DNA of 64,000 bases from DASUXA01 sp036378155. GTDB lineage: Bacteria > Actinomycetota > Actinomycetes > Mycobacteriales > Micromonosporaceae. The position numbers and the translations under genes were made by a program. Location of the stretch: positions 1 to 64,000 of the forward strand of contig DASUXA010000017.1 of assembly GCA_036378155.1 (NCBI GenBank). Direction: 5' to 3'. The stretch's first letter is position 1; each line of letters begins with the position of its first letter. Positions 41,014 to 49,304 of the stretch are shown piece by piece. The notes under the pieces are model-generated. The model made no database searches, was not told where the DNA came from, and worked only from the letters and a program-made list of their open reading frames with translations.

Positions 41014-41934
41014 TCAGGCTTGATCCCGGTGCGTGGCTCCGGTCCCCCGACCGGCTTGGGCGAGGTGCGTCGTACGGTGTCCCGCCTCTCGCCGGGGAAG
41101 GCGAGGACGGCGCGGCGCCGCGCCGCCGGCGGGAGTGAGCGCGTTGGCGATCTTCCGGTCCGCGTACCACGTCGCGAAGCCGGGCGCCGCGCCCGCCAGG
41201 CGGGCGAGCAGACCCACGCCGCGACCGGGGTAGATCCGCGTCCGCCCGCGACGCAGCCCGTCCAGGATCGCGTCGACCACCACCTCGGGCGCGACCGGTT
41301 CCACCGTGCCCTGCATCGCGTCCTGCTCCGGCGGGTGCAGGGGTACCTCGCGAGCCAGCATCGGGGTGTCCACGTCGGTCGGATAGACCGCCGCGACGTG
41401 CACACCGTACGGCTTGAGCTCCAGGCGCAGCGTCTCGCACAGTCCACGCACCGCGTACTTCGTCGGCGAGTACGCGCCCATCCCGTACACCCCCATCAGC
41501 CCGCCGAACGAGGAGATCGCGACGATCGCGCCCCGGCGGCGGGCCGTCATGTCCGGTACCACCGCGCGGATCGGCCACAACGTGCCGAAGTAGTTCACCG
41601 CCATCTCCCGCTCGAACTCGCCGTCCGGCAGCGCCGGGAAGTACCCGGGCAGCACCACACCGGCGCAGGTGACCAGCAGGTCGCACGGTCCACGGGCGGC
41701 AACGCAGGCGTCGACCGCCCGGTACGTCTGGGTCCGGTCGGCGACGTCGGCGGCGACGCAGCCGACCGACGGCTGCTCGCGGCGCACCCGAGCCAGGTCG
41801 ATGTCGGGCAGCGCGATGACGGACACGGTCGCGCCGAGGCGTACCAGCCGGCGCACCAGCGCCAGACCGATGCCGCTCGACCCGCCCGTCACGATCGCGT
41901 GCCGCCCTCGTACCAGGTCTGATGCCGCTGCCAT
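41014..41934 (-). CDS. Short-chain dehydrogenase/reductase
   Basis: A 306-residue NAD(P)H-dependent oxidoreductase. The cofactor motif is TGGSSGIG at 16-23, with the NNAG-type element as VTCAGV, and the catalytic S (ISSFGG) and Y-x3-K (YSPTK). The order and the YPTDVDTPML loop resemble the 3-ketodihydrosphingosine reductase-like SDRs. The last about 40 residues (GGAAPRRPRLPRREAG...) are Arg-rich and unlike SDR C-termini. AAGGAGG lies 6 bases before the ATG at 41934. It is the last gene of a minus-strand group with a membrane protein and a fold-III decarboxylase. Substrate unknown. Confidence 0.9.
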   Translation of the reverse strand: MAAASDLVRGRHAIVTGGSSGIGLALVRRLVRLGATVSVIALPDIDLARVRREQPSVGCVAADVADRTQTYRAVDACVAARGPCDLLVTCAGVVLPGYFPALPDGEFEREMAVNYFGTLWPIRAVVPDMTARRRGAIVAISSFGGLMGVYGMGAYSPTKYAVRGLCETLRLELKPYGVHVAAVYPTDVDTPMLAREVPLHPPEQDAMQGTVEPVAPEVVVDAILDGLRRGRTRIYPGRGVGLLARLAGAAPGFATWYADRKIANALTPAGGAAPRRPRLPRREAGHRTTHLAQAGRGTGATHRDQA

Positions 41935-41972
41935 GCCGACCTCCTTCGGGCGTAGTCGGATTCGCCGCCGCG

Positions 41973-42365
41973 TCACGCGTAACGCAGCGCCAGTACCGCG
42001 GCCAGCGCCAGCACCGCCATCACCAGGAACGCGTTGAGCAGTCCGTCGCGGGCGGGCGCGAACATGCCGTGCTGGGCGAAATAGGCGGCGTCGATGATGC
42101 CGAGAAACGCGAGCATCCCCGCGCAGACCAGGGCGAGCGAACCGCCCGGACCCCGGTCCAGGACCAGCAGTACCGCCGAGACGACCAGCAGCGTGGCGAG
42201 CACCGAATCCGGGAACACGAACACCCGCTCGTGCTCCACGTACCCGGGCGGTTGCCAGGTCTCGACGTGCGGCTGCCGGAACCAGGTCGTCCAGAACACC
42301 GCGATGCCCAGCGCGGTGAGCACCTGCCACGCCGCGATCAGCCAGGTCGCGACGTCGTCGGTCAC
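41973..42365 (-). CDS. Four-helix membrane protein
   Basis: A 130-residue protein with four hydrophobic helices (TWLIAAWQVLTALGIAVFW; SVLATLLVVSAVLLVL; LALVCAGMLAFLGIID; LLNAFLVMAVLALAAVLAL) and a periplasm-side loop FRQPHVETWQPPGYVEHERV. No family is recognised. The GTG at 42365 lies 133 bp after the decarboxylase-like gene, and 38 bp separate it from the SDR gene, so all three may be one operon. Confidence 0.78.
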   Translation of the reverse strand: MTDDVATWLIAAWQVLTALGIAVFWTTWFRQPHVETWQPPGYVEHERVFVFPDSVLATLLVVSAVLLVLDRGPGGSLALVCAGMLAFLGIIDAAYFAQHGMFAPARDGLLNAFLVMAVLALAAVLALRYA

Positions 42366-42498
42366 GCCGACGCCCGGCTCGACGCGGGTCCGTCGTCACG
42401 CGCACCGGTTCCGCCGTCGCCGATCGCGGGTCCGCCGCCCGTCGCGCGCCCGGAGCCCATCGCACGCCCGGAGCCGATCGCGCGCACGCCGGCGCTGG

Positions 42499-44055
42499 TC
42501 ACGGCGCGCCCACCGTCAGCGGTCGCGGCGCTCGCAGCCGCTCCGGCACGATGTCCCGGCTCCACACGTCGTCGACGGTCTCGGCGCGTTTGACGATCTC
42601 CGCGACGTCCCCGTCGACCAGTACCGTCGCCGGGCGCGGCAACGCGTTGAAGTTCGACGCCGAGATCTCCTGGTACGCGCCGGTCTCCAGGAACGCCACC
42701 ACGTCGCCGGCGTCGACTTCGGGCAGTCGCGCGGCGGGCACGATCATGTCCGCGAAGCAGGAGTGTCCGACGACGTCCGCCGTCAGCACCGCCGGCGCGT
42801 CGGCGCGGTCGGCGACCAGCACCGGATGCCGGTTGTGCTCGAACACCCCGCCCGCCAGGAAGAACGCCGTGGTGTCGGTGAGCACCCAGGTGTACGGGAT
42901 GGGACGGGTCTGCCGCTTGACCGTCTTCACCCGCGCCAGGTGCACTGCCGCGTCCCCGTACAGCCACCGACCCGGCTCCACCTGCAACCGGACGCCCGAC
43001 GTCTCGACACCCCACGCGTCCAGCTCGGTACGAAGGGCGCGGGTCGCGGTCGCCGCGAACTCCTCGATGGTCGGCGGGTACACCGGGCTCGGCCCGCTGA
43101 GCAGCGTCGGTACCACCTTCGCCATGATCGCGTGGTACGCGCGCTCGCCCAGCCCGCGCAGCGCCACCATCGCCGGGTACCCGGCGGCGGTCAGCACGAA
43201 CTCGCTGCGCCGGGCTTCCTTGTTCATCGGGTCGCGGGGGCTCGGGAAGCCGCCGCCGATGTCGATCTCGGCGGGTTGCCAGCCGTCCCAGGCGTGCGAC
43301 AGTTGCCCGATCAGTCGCCCGTACCGGCGCATCAGTCCCCGCCAGTACCACGGTGTCGGGTGGTGCCGACCGGCATGGAAGTGCAGCCCGATGAGTTGGA
43401 CGTTCGGCATGCCGAACACCCGTCGACCCATCTCGACCAGGTACTCCTCGGGGACGCCCGACTTGTACACCTGGATGCCCAGGTCGATCGGGGCGCTGAG
43501 CTGACTGAAGTCGGTGCGCCGCCACAGGTTCGGAAAGGCGGGCTTCACCCGGAACCGGATCTGGGCGACGGTACCCAGTTCGGCGGCGACCTGCTGGATC
43601 AGGTCGATCTCCTGGACGTCCTCGACCGTGATCCGCACCCCGGCGGCGACGCAGGTGCGCAGGTGCTCGCGCGACTTGCCGCCGCCGTTGACCGACACCC
43701 GCTCGGGGTTCACGTCGGTGCGCAGGACGCCGTGCAACTCCTCGGCGGAGTAGATGTCCGCGCCCGCGCCCTCCTCGCTGAGGATGCGCCGGGTGGCGAG
43801 CATCGGGTTGGCTTTGAACGCCGGCAGCACGTCGACCGGACCGTCCGGCCAGCCGCGCCGGAAGGCGTCCCGGACGCGCCGCACGTTGTGGCGCAGCCGC
43901 TGTTCGGAGTACACGAAGATCGGCGAACCGAACCGGGACACGAGGTCCGACGCGCTCAACTCGTCGATGTACAGCCGTCCGTCGCGGATCGACAGCACAT
44001 CCGGTTCCGGGGCGGCGACCGCGCGAGGCGGGGCGCTGGCAGGTGCGGCGGACAT
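42499..44055 (-). CDS. Fold type III PLP-dependent decarboxylase (LysA-like)
   Basis: A 518-residue Orn/DAP/Arg decarboxylase-2 family enzyme. PLP lysine K81 is in LPAFKANP, phosphate loop EIDIGGGFP, and the partner-subunit cysteine is in VVGHSCFADMI. Diaminopimelate decarboxylases are usually 420-460 residues; this one is longer, with inserts around AGRHHPTPWYWRGLMRRYG, so a different amino acid or a biosynthetic substrate is likely. I prefer ATG 44055 (GGAGG 6 bases upstream) to GTG 44058. The operon with an SDR suggests a small specialised pathway. The 133-bp spacer downstream holds about 2.5 copies of a 21-bp repeat. Confidence 0.85.
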   Translation of the reverse strand: MSAAPASAPPRAVAAPEPDVLSIRDGRLYIDELSASDLVSRFGSPIFVYSEQRLRHNVRRVRDAFRRGWPDGPVDVLPAFKANPMLATRRILSEEGAGADIYSAEELHGVLRTDVNPERVSVNGGGKSREHLRTCVAAGVRITVEDVQEIDLIQQVAAELGTVAQIRFRVKPAFPNLWRRTDFSQLSAPIDLGIQVYKSGVPEEYLVEMGRRVFGMPNVQLIGLHFHAGRHHPTPWYWRGLMRRYGRLIGQLSHAWDGWQPAEIDIGGGFPSPRDPMNKEARRSEFVLTAAGYPAMVALRGLGERAYHAIMAKVVPTLLSGPSPVYPPTIEEFAATATRALRTELDAWGVETSGVRLQVEPGRWLYGDAAVHLARVKTVKRQTRPIPYTWVLTDTTAFFLAGGVFEHNRHPVLVADRADAPAVLTADVVGHSCFADMIVPAARLPEVDAGDVVAFLETGAYQEISASNFNALPRPATVLVDGDVAEIVKRAETVDDVWSRDIVPERLRAPRPLTVGAP

Positions 44056-44229
44056 CACGAACCTCCGATCCGGTGGTCGTGACCTTCACGCTAGGGCGCG
44101 ACCGGCTGCCCGCGATCCCCCGAGGCGGGTGAAGTCGCCTGTTCCCGGTGCTACCGGACCCGGCGCGGCCCGCCCAGACGGCTCCAGTACGCTCGTACTG
44201 TTAGCACCCCGAGAGGAGCAGGCGAGCCG

Positions 44230-45447
44230 ATGGCGAAGATCAAGGTAACGAATCCGGTCGTCGAGCTCGACGGCGACGAGATGACCCGGATCATCTGGAA
44301 GCAGATCCGTGACCAGCTGATCCTGCCGTACCTCGACGTCGAGCTGGACTACCACGACCTGTCGATCCAGCACCGCGACGCGACCGACGACCAGGTCACC
44401 GTCGACGCGGCGAACGCGATCAAGCGGTACGGCGTCGGTGTCAAGTGCGCCACCATCACCCCCGACGAGGCGCGGGTCGCCGAGTTCGGGCTGAAGAAGA
44501 TGTGGAAGTCGCCGAACGGAACGATCCGGAACATCCTCGGCGGCGTCGTGTTCCGTGAGCCGATCATCATGTCCAACGTGCCCCGGCTGGTACCGGGCTG
44601 GACCAAGCCGATCATCATCGGCCGTCACGCGCACGGCGACCAGTACAAGGCGACCGACTTCGTGGTGCCCGGCCCGGGCACGGTGACCATCACGTTCCAG
44701 CCGGACGACGGCGGGGAGCCGATGGAGTTCGAGGTGGCGAAGTTCCCCGGCGGCGGCGTCGCCATGGGCATGTACAACTTCGACGAGTCGATCCGCGACT
44801 TCGCCCGCGCCTCGTTCCGCTACGGGCTGGCCCGCAACTACCCGGTGTACCTGTCGACGAAGAACACCATCCTCAAGGCGTACGACGGTCGGTTCAAGGA
44901 CCTGTTCGCCGAGGTGTTCGAGAACGAGTTCAAGGACGAGTTCGCCAAGGCTGGTCTGACGTACGAGCACCGGCTCATCGACGACATGGTCGCCCAGGCG
45001 CTCAAGTGGGACGGCGGGTTCGTGTGGGCCTGCAAGAACTACGACGGCGACGTGCAGTCCGACGTGGTCGCCCAGGGCTTCGGCTCGCTGGGGCTGATGA
45101 CCTCGGTGCTGATGACGCCGGACGGTCGTACCGTCGAGGCCGAGGCCGCGCACGGCACCGTCACCCGGCACTACCGGCAGTGGCAGAAGGGCGAGAAGAC
45201 GTCGACCAACCCGATCGCGTCGATCTTCGCCTGGACCCGGGGGCTGGCGCACCGCGGCAAGCTGGACAACACGCCGGAGGTCACCGACTTCGCCGAGAAG
45301 CTCGAGCAGGTGTGCGTCGAAACCGTCGAGGGCGGTCAGATGACCAAGGACCTGGCGCTGCTGGTCGGTCGCGACACCCCGTGGCTGACCACCGACGAGT
45401 TCATGAACGCGCTGACCGACAACCTGGCGAAGAAGCTGTCCGCCTGA
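44230..45447 (+). CDS. icd: NADP-dependent isocitrate dehydrogenase (homodimeric type II)
   Basis: Oxidative decarboxylation of isocitrate to 2-oxoglutarate in the TCA cycle. The 405-residue sequence is the eukaryote-like homodimer class: NPVVELDGDEMTRIIWKQIR, SPNGTIRNILGGVVFREPI, IIIGRHAHGDQYKATDF, DDMVAQALKWDGGFVWACKN and AAHGTVTRHYRQWQKGEKTS. GAGAGGAGC precedes the ATG. With mdh and sucCD, three TCA-cycle steps are encoded within 15 kb. A strong terminator follows. Confidence 0.97.
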   Translation: MAKIKVTNPVVELDGDEMTRIIWKQIRDQLILPYLDVELDYHDLSIQHRDATDDQVTVDAANAIKRYGVGVKCATITPDEARVAEFGLKKMWKSPNGTIRNILGGVVFREPIIMSNVPRLVPGWTKPIIIGRHAHGDQYKATDFVVPGPGTVTITFQPDDGGEPMEFEVAKFPGGGVAMGMYNFDESIRDFARASFRYGLARNYPVYLSTKNTILKAYDGRFKDLFAEVFENEFKDEFAKAGLTYEHRLIDDMVAQALKWDGGFVWACKNYDGDVQSDVVAQGFGSLGLMTSVLMTPDGRTVEAEAAHGTVTRHYRQWQKGEKTSTNPIASIFAWTRGLAHRGKLDNTPEVTDFAEKLEQVCVETVEGGQMTKDLALLVGRDTPWLTTDEFMNALTDNLAKKLSA

Positions 45448-45463
45448 GTCGGTGGTGTCTTGA

Positions 45464-45491
45464 GGGGCCCGCGGCGTCAGCCGCGGGCCCC
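45464..45491 (+). terminator. Terminator after icd
   Basis: A perfect 12-bp GC-only stem (45464-45475 with 45480-45491), loop GTCA, 16 bp after the stop, followed by GCTGTTTGC. Confidence 0.85.
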
Positions 45492-45581
45492 GCTGTTTGC
45501 GTGACTCACGCCGCTGACCTCAGGTCGTTTCCAGCAGTTGGCGTCGTCATCCCGGCAGCACGTTCGTCTCGGCGCGCCCGG

Positions 45582-46820
45582 CTACGACTCGGCGGGCCAC
45601 TGCGCGGCGCGGATGGTGCGCCGGCTCAGTGCGTACCCGCCGCCCAGCGCCAGCACCGCCGCCAGCGCGAGGGTGGCGCCCTGCGGACCGAGGTGCTCCA
45701 GGAGGAGTCCTGCCACCCCGACGCCCACCGGCGAGCCGATGCCGAACAGCAGGATCGCGGCGGAGATGACCCGTCCGCGCACCTCGTCCGGTACCTGTCG
45801 GAAGATCAGCACATCGATGAGTACCCGCAGCGCGGGCATCGCCACCGTGGCGAGGATCAGCAGCCCACCGACCCACCACGGTCCCAGCGGTACCCCCAGC
45901 AGCGCGAGGATCGGCGTCTCGACCAGGAAGAACGCGATCAGCAGGACGCCGGGACGCAGCGCGCGGTGCAGCGGTCGGACCAGGGGCGTGCCGGCGAGGG
46001 TACCGATCGCGAGCCCCGCCATCGCCAGTCCGATGGCGCGCGGTGACGCGCCCTGGTCGCGCAGCAGGACCACGGCGACCAGCGTGAGCGGTACCCCCAC
46101 CGCGTTGAGCACCGCGATCAGCAGCGTGCTGGTGCGCAGTACCGGATCCCTGAGCAGGATGCGGAGTCCTTCGAACCGCCCGCCGGGCGCGGCGGCGCCC
46201 GCCTCGTCCTGCGCCGCCGCCCCGGTTCGCGGCGGAATCCGTACGACCAGGACACACAGCCAGGACACGGTGAACGTCACGGCGGAGAACAGGAACGGCA
46301 GCGCCTGCCGCACGGCGTAGAGCAGACCACCGAGGGGCGGTCCGACGAGGACAGCGGTCCCTTCGCGTACCTCCTCCTGGGTGAGCGCCGCCGTGAGCTG
46401 CTCCGACGGCACGACCGCGCGGACCACGAGCATCCGCGCGGGTCCGCCGAACGCGGACCCGGCGCCCAGGATCGCGGCGACCACCAGCAGGTGCGTCAAC
46501 GTGAGGTGGTGCGCGGCGAGCGCGACCGCCACCGACGCCGCCGCGAGCGCGCGCCCGCCCTCGGCGCACAGCAGCACGCGCCGTCGGTCGTGTCGGTCGA
46601 CCACCTGACCTGCCGGTACCGCAAGCAGCACGCCGGCGAGCGACTGGACGAAGCCGAACAGTCCGGCGCGGGCGGGCGACCCGGTCAACGCGAGGATGGT
46701 CAGCGGGTATCCGATGTCGGCGGCTTCGATGCCGAGGAAGCCGATGGTGGAACCGACCCAGAGCAGTTGGAAGCGCAGGTTGCGGCGCAGCGGTACGGCG
46801 GCGGGGGTGACCGGGACCAT
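45582..46820 (-). CDS. MFS transporter (MFS_3 / EntS-like exporter)
   Basis: A 412-residue major facilitator with 10-12 helices. The loop 2-3 motif is VPAGQVVDRHDRRRVLL (G-x3-D-R-x-D-R-R), and the second-half repeat VPDEVRGRVISAAILL is typical of the drug/siderophore exporter group. Export of a small molecule or glycan precursor by proton antiport is expected. It lies just downstream of the glycosyltransferase gene on the same strand, so both could serve the surface region that follows. The ATG at 46820 lacks a clear ribosome-binding site. Confidence 0.88.
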   Translation of the reverse strand: MVPVTPAAVPLRRNLRFQLLWVGSTIGFLGIEAADIGYPLTILALTGSPARAGLFGFVQSLAGVLLAVPAGQVVDRHDRRRVLLCAEGGRALAAASVAVALAAHHLTLTHLLVVAAILGAGSAFGGPARMLVVRAVVPSEQLTAALTQEEVREGTAVLVGPPLGGLLYAVRQALPFLFSAVTFTVSWLCVLVVRIPPRTGAAAQDEAGAAAPGGRFEGLRILLRDPVLRTSTLLIAVLNAVGVPLTLVAVVLLRDQGASPRAIGLAMAGLAIGTLAGTPLVRPLHRALRPGVLLIAFFLVETPILALLGVPLGPWWVGGLLILATVAMPALRVLIDVLIFRQVPDEVRGRVISAAILLFGIGSPVGVGVAGLLLEHLGPQGATLALAAVLALGGGYALSRRTIRAAQWPAES

Positions 46821-46922
46821 GGGCGCTCATTTCCGGGAGGGTCCTTCACGTTCTGGTGCACGATCGCATATCGGTGGACGATCGCGGGGTCCGCGACGGG
46901 TCCGCCCGGACGCTTCGCCCCG

Positions 46923-47861
46923 TCAGATGCCGTGCCCGTGCCGGTGCAGCGCCTCCAGGACCGACTCGACGCGGACCACACGCGAGGCGGCGGCCAGGGC
47001 GATCGCGGCGCGAGGCTCGCGCCAGTTGTGGCGTACCGCCTGCCGGGTGAACCGCAGCGCCGCGCGGCGGTCGCCACGCGCGGCGGACCAGCACGCCATC
47101 TGCCCGTACACCCGAGCCGCGCCCGGCGCGCACTCGGCGATCTCCGGGTGCCGGTCGAGCAGCCACTCCAGCGAGTCGATCTTCGAGTCGTACTCGTAGC
47201 TGAACCGCGACGTGTGCGACCACAGCACGCGGACCAGGGGCTCGTCGACGTGCACGATCGGGGTGCGGTTCGCGGCGCGCAGCAGCAGGTCCCAGTCGGC
47301 GGCGTCTTCGCTCGGCGCGTCCTCGGCGAACAGTCCGATGCCGTCCGGTCCGATGCCGTCCGGACCGATCTCGATGAGGCTGGCGCGCCGGACCAGGAAC
47401 CCGGACGGGTGCAGCATGGCGCGGCGCGACACGAGCAACTGGTCGCGGGTGATCCGGGTCCGACCGGCGAGGCGGATGCTGCGTCGACCGCGGTACTGGA
47501 CTTCGATCGCGCAGGTCGAGAACTCCGCGCCCGGCTCGTCTTCCAGCGCCCGGACCTGGGCGGACAGCTTGCCGGGCAGCCACCGGTCGTCGTCGTCGCA
47601 GAACGCGACCAGGTCGGTGTCCAGGGCGAGGATGCCGGTGTCGCGGGCACCGATCAGCCCCGGTCGCCGCCAGTTCGCGATCACGGTCACCGGACGGTCT
47701 CCGCCGCGCGCCAGCCCGCGATCCGGGGGTACCTGGTCGTACACGACGACCACCCGCAGCGGACCGGGATAGTCCTGGGCGAGCACCGAGTTCAGGGCGT
47801 GGGCGAGCAGGCGTGGGCGGGTACGGGTCGGGATCACCACCCCGATCGACGGCCAGATCAT
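46923..47861 (-). CDS. Family 2 glycosyltransferase
   Basis: A 312-residue GT-A inverting glycosyltransferase. The N-terminus IGVVIPTRTRPRLLAHALNS starts the nucleotide-sugar fold, and the metal site is FCDDDDRWLPGKL. It has no transmembrane anchor, so it acts at the inner face of the membrane or in the cytoplasm. A 15-bp duplication encodes IGPDGIGPDGIG. The ATG at 47861 is taken because GGAAGG is 6 bases upstream; a GTG at 47867 abuts the same site. It probably belongs functionally with the sulfation operon across the toxin-antitoxin pair. Confidence 0.9.
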   Translation of the reverse strand: MIWPSIGVVIPTRTRPRLLAHALNSVLAQDYPGPLRVVVVYDQVPPDRGLARGGDRPVTVIANWRRPGLIGARDTGILALDTDLVAFCDDDDRWLPGKLSAQVRALEDEPGAEFSTCAIEVQYRGRRSIRLAGRTRITRDQLLVSRRAMLHPSGFLVRRASLIEIGPDGIGPDGIGLFAEDAPSEDAADWDLLLRAANRTPIVHVDEPLVRVLWSHTSRFSYEYDSKIDSLEWLLDRHPEIAECAPGAARVYGQMACWSAARGDRRAALRFTRQAVRHNWREPRAAIALAAASRVVRVESVLEALHRHGHGI

Positions 47862-47939
47862 CATCACCTTCCGGTCCGGGGGACACCTCCGGTACGCCTA
47901 ACGACGCAGGCACCTGGTCGGTGAGTCGATCGGCAAGAT

Positions 47940-47966
47940 GACTCCTAGTCATACCGAAGGTATGCT
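47940..47966 (+). promoter_or_regulatory. Promoter/operator of the second MazEF-like pair
   Basis: Two adjacent palindromes, GACT-CCT-AGTC (47940-47950) and ATACC-GAA-GGTAT (47951-47963). TATGCT (47961-47966) is a TANNNT -10 lying 7 bases before the ATG at 47974, so the transcript is probably leaderless and the second palindrome overlaps the -10. Confidence 0.6.
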
Positions 47967-47973
47967 CACCGGC

Positions 47974-48228
47974 ATGACCGCGAAGGTGACGTTGTCGTTC
48001 TCCGACGAGACGATCGAAGAGGCGCGCATGTACGCCAAGCGCGACGGGATGTCCCTGTCGGCGTGGATCGACCAGGCAGCCCGCGAAAAGGCGCTGCGCG
48101 AGGTGTTCACCGCCCATGCCGAGGCGTTGCGGCGCGCCGGCATCCCGGACGAGGCGGACGCGCTGGCGGACGAGCGCGAAATCGAGATGGTGGACGCGGA
48201 ACTCTATGGCCGTGCTGCGTCGCGGTGA
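47974..48228 (+). CDS. Antitoxin of a MazEF-like pair (RHH-like)
   Basis: An 84-residue protein. The N-terminal MTAKVTLSFSDETIEEARMYAKRDGMSLSAWIDQAAREKAL is a ribbon-helix-helix type DNA-binding domain. The acidic C-terminal helix (DEADALADEREIEMVDAEL) would neutralise the toxin. The ATG at 47974 is taken since the -10 lies 7 bases upstream; an ATG at 47962 would overlap that -10. It overlaps the toxin gene by 23 bp. A second unrelated-looking pair of the same kind lies at 37.3-37.8 kb. Confidence 0.85.
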   Translation: MTAKVTLSFSDETIEEARMYAKRDGMSLSAWIDQAAREKALREVFTAHAEALRRAGIPDEADALADEREIEMVDAELYGRAASR

Positions 48229-48505
48229 GGTGTGGCGCATCCGGGCCGCCCGCGAACGGCTCGGACTCGTGATCAGTTCCGATGTGTACAACGGCACCGA
48301 CATCCCGGTCGTGCTGGTCGCCGAGGTGGTGGACGCCAAGCACCTGCGCGACTCGCCGCTCGCTGTCGAGTTCGACGACTACGTCGTGATGCCCGACCGG
48401 CTGTCCGCTCCGATGAAGAAGTGGTTCGTCGAGTGCGTCGACGTCGCCGATACCGAGACCATGCGCAAGGTGTCCCGCGCTCTGCGGATCATCCAGGAGC
48501 TGTGA
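48206..48505 (+). CDS. MazF/PemK-family endoribonuclease toxin
   Basis: A 99-residue toxin: LRRGEVWRIRAARERLGLVISSDVYN, then PVVLVAEVVD and SAPMKKWFVECVDVADTETMRKVSRALRIIQEL, the classical PemK/MazF beginning (RGEVW) and end. The basic residue at the start of strand 2 and the S/T-rich site are as in active MazF. The start at 48206 lies within the antitoxin gene, so translation is coupled. It breaks the surface-glycan region between the GT2 gene and the sulfation operon. Confidence 0.88.
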   Translation: MAVLRRGEVWRIRAARERLGLVISSDVYNGTDIPVVLVAEVVDAKHLRDSPLAVEFDDYVVMPDRLSAPMKKWFVECVDVADTETMRKVSRALRIIQEL

Positions 48506-48575
48506 CCCTCGTCGCCGCGCCGGTGCGCGGCACGTGCGGTGTCAGGGTGCGTGCGGTGTCAGGGCGCGTGCGGTG

Positions 48576-49304
48576 TCACGGCGCGCCGGTGACGCGGCGA
48601 GCGATGTAGACGACTTCGCGGGCGTACCGTCCGAGCGGGGCGGCACCCGAGAGCGTGTCGTCGACGCGGCTGGCCGCCACGCCCAGCCGTCCCCGGTACC
48701 GCGCCGGCGGCAGCACCCCGAACCCGGCGAGTTCCACGATTTCGAACCCGTACCACCGCAGCAGCGCCGCGACCTGTTCGTGGGCGCACTCCGGCGCCCA
48801 GCCGCCGCCGCGCGACGGGCGACGCAGGTGACCCAGGGCGCGCGAGTTGCCGGTGTTCTCGACGACCAACAGCCCGGCCCCGTGATGCGGCAGTACCCGC
48901 GCCGCGAACGCCACGGCGCGCTCCGGGTCCTCGCCGCGACCCTCGGGCAGCAGCCCGAACGCCGTGACCACGGCGGGACCGTCGTCGGTCGCCGGCACCG
49001 GTACCGCCTCGGTCACCAGATGCCAGGACGCGAACAGTCCGGCGCGGCTCGCCACGGCGAGCCGCGCCGGACTCCGGTCGTACCCGTGTGCCTCGCGGAC
49101 CAGCCCGTTCAACAGTCGTACCGCCCGCCCGTCGGCACAGGCGACGTCGTGCTGCACGGGACGTCGGTACGGGAACGCGCGGCGGAGCACTGCGCGCAGG
49201 TAGCGGCGCTGGCGACGGAACAGCGCGGCGGCGTACGCGTCCTCCGGAGCGTCGACGGGCGGCACCACGACGCGGGGCAGCACGCGGGTCAGGTCGGTAC
49301 TCAC
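48576..49304 (-). CDS. SAM-dependent methyltransferase, class I
   Basis: A 242-residue protein with a Rossmann methyltransferase core: motif I VACADGRAVRLLNGLV (GxGxG-like region reads ACADG), the acidic end of strand 2 in EAHGYDRSP, and post-motif strand AVVTAFGLLPEG. C-terminal AALLRWYGFEIVELAGFGVLPP follows the usual 7-strand order. Motif I is atypical, so activity needs testing. The GTG at 49304 overlaps the sulfotransferase stop by 4 bp (GTGA). It ends the sulfation operon and could methylate a sugar or aglycone in the same pathway. Confidence 0.82.
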   Translation of the reverse strand: MSTDLTRVLPRVVVPPVDAPEDAYAAALFRRQRRYLRAVLRRAFPYRRPVQHDVACADGRAVRLLNGLVREAHGYDRSPARLAVASRAGLFASWHLVTEAVPVPATDDGPAVVTAFGLLPEGRGEDPERAVAFAARVLPHHGAGLLVVENTGNSRALGHLRRPSRGGGWAPECAHEQVAALLRWYGFEIVELAGFGVLPPARYRGRLGVAASRVDDTLSGAAPLGRYAREVVYIARRVTGAP

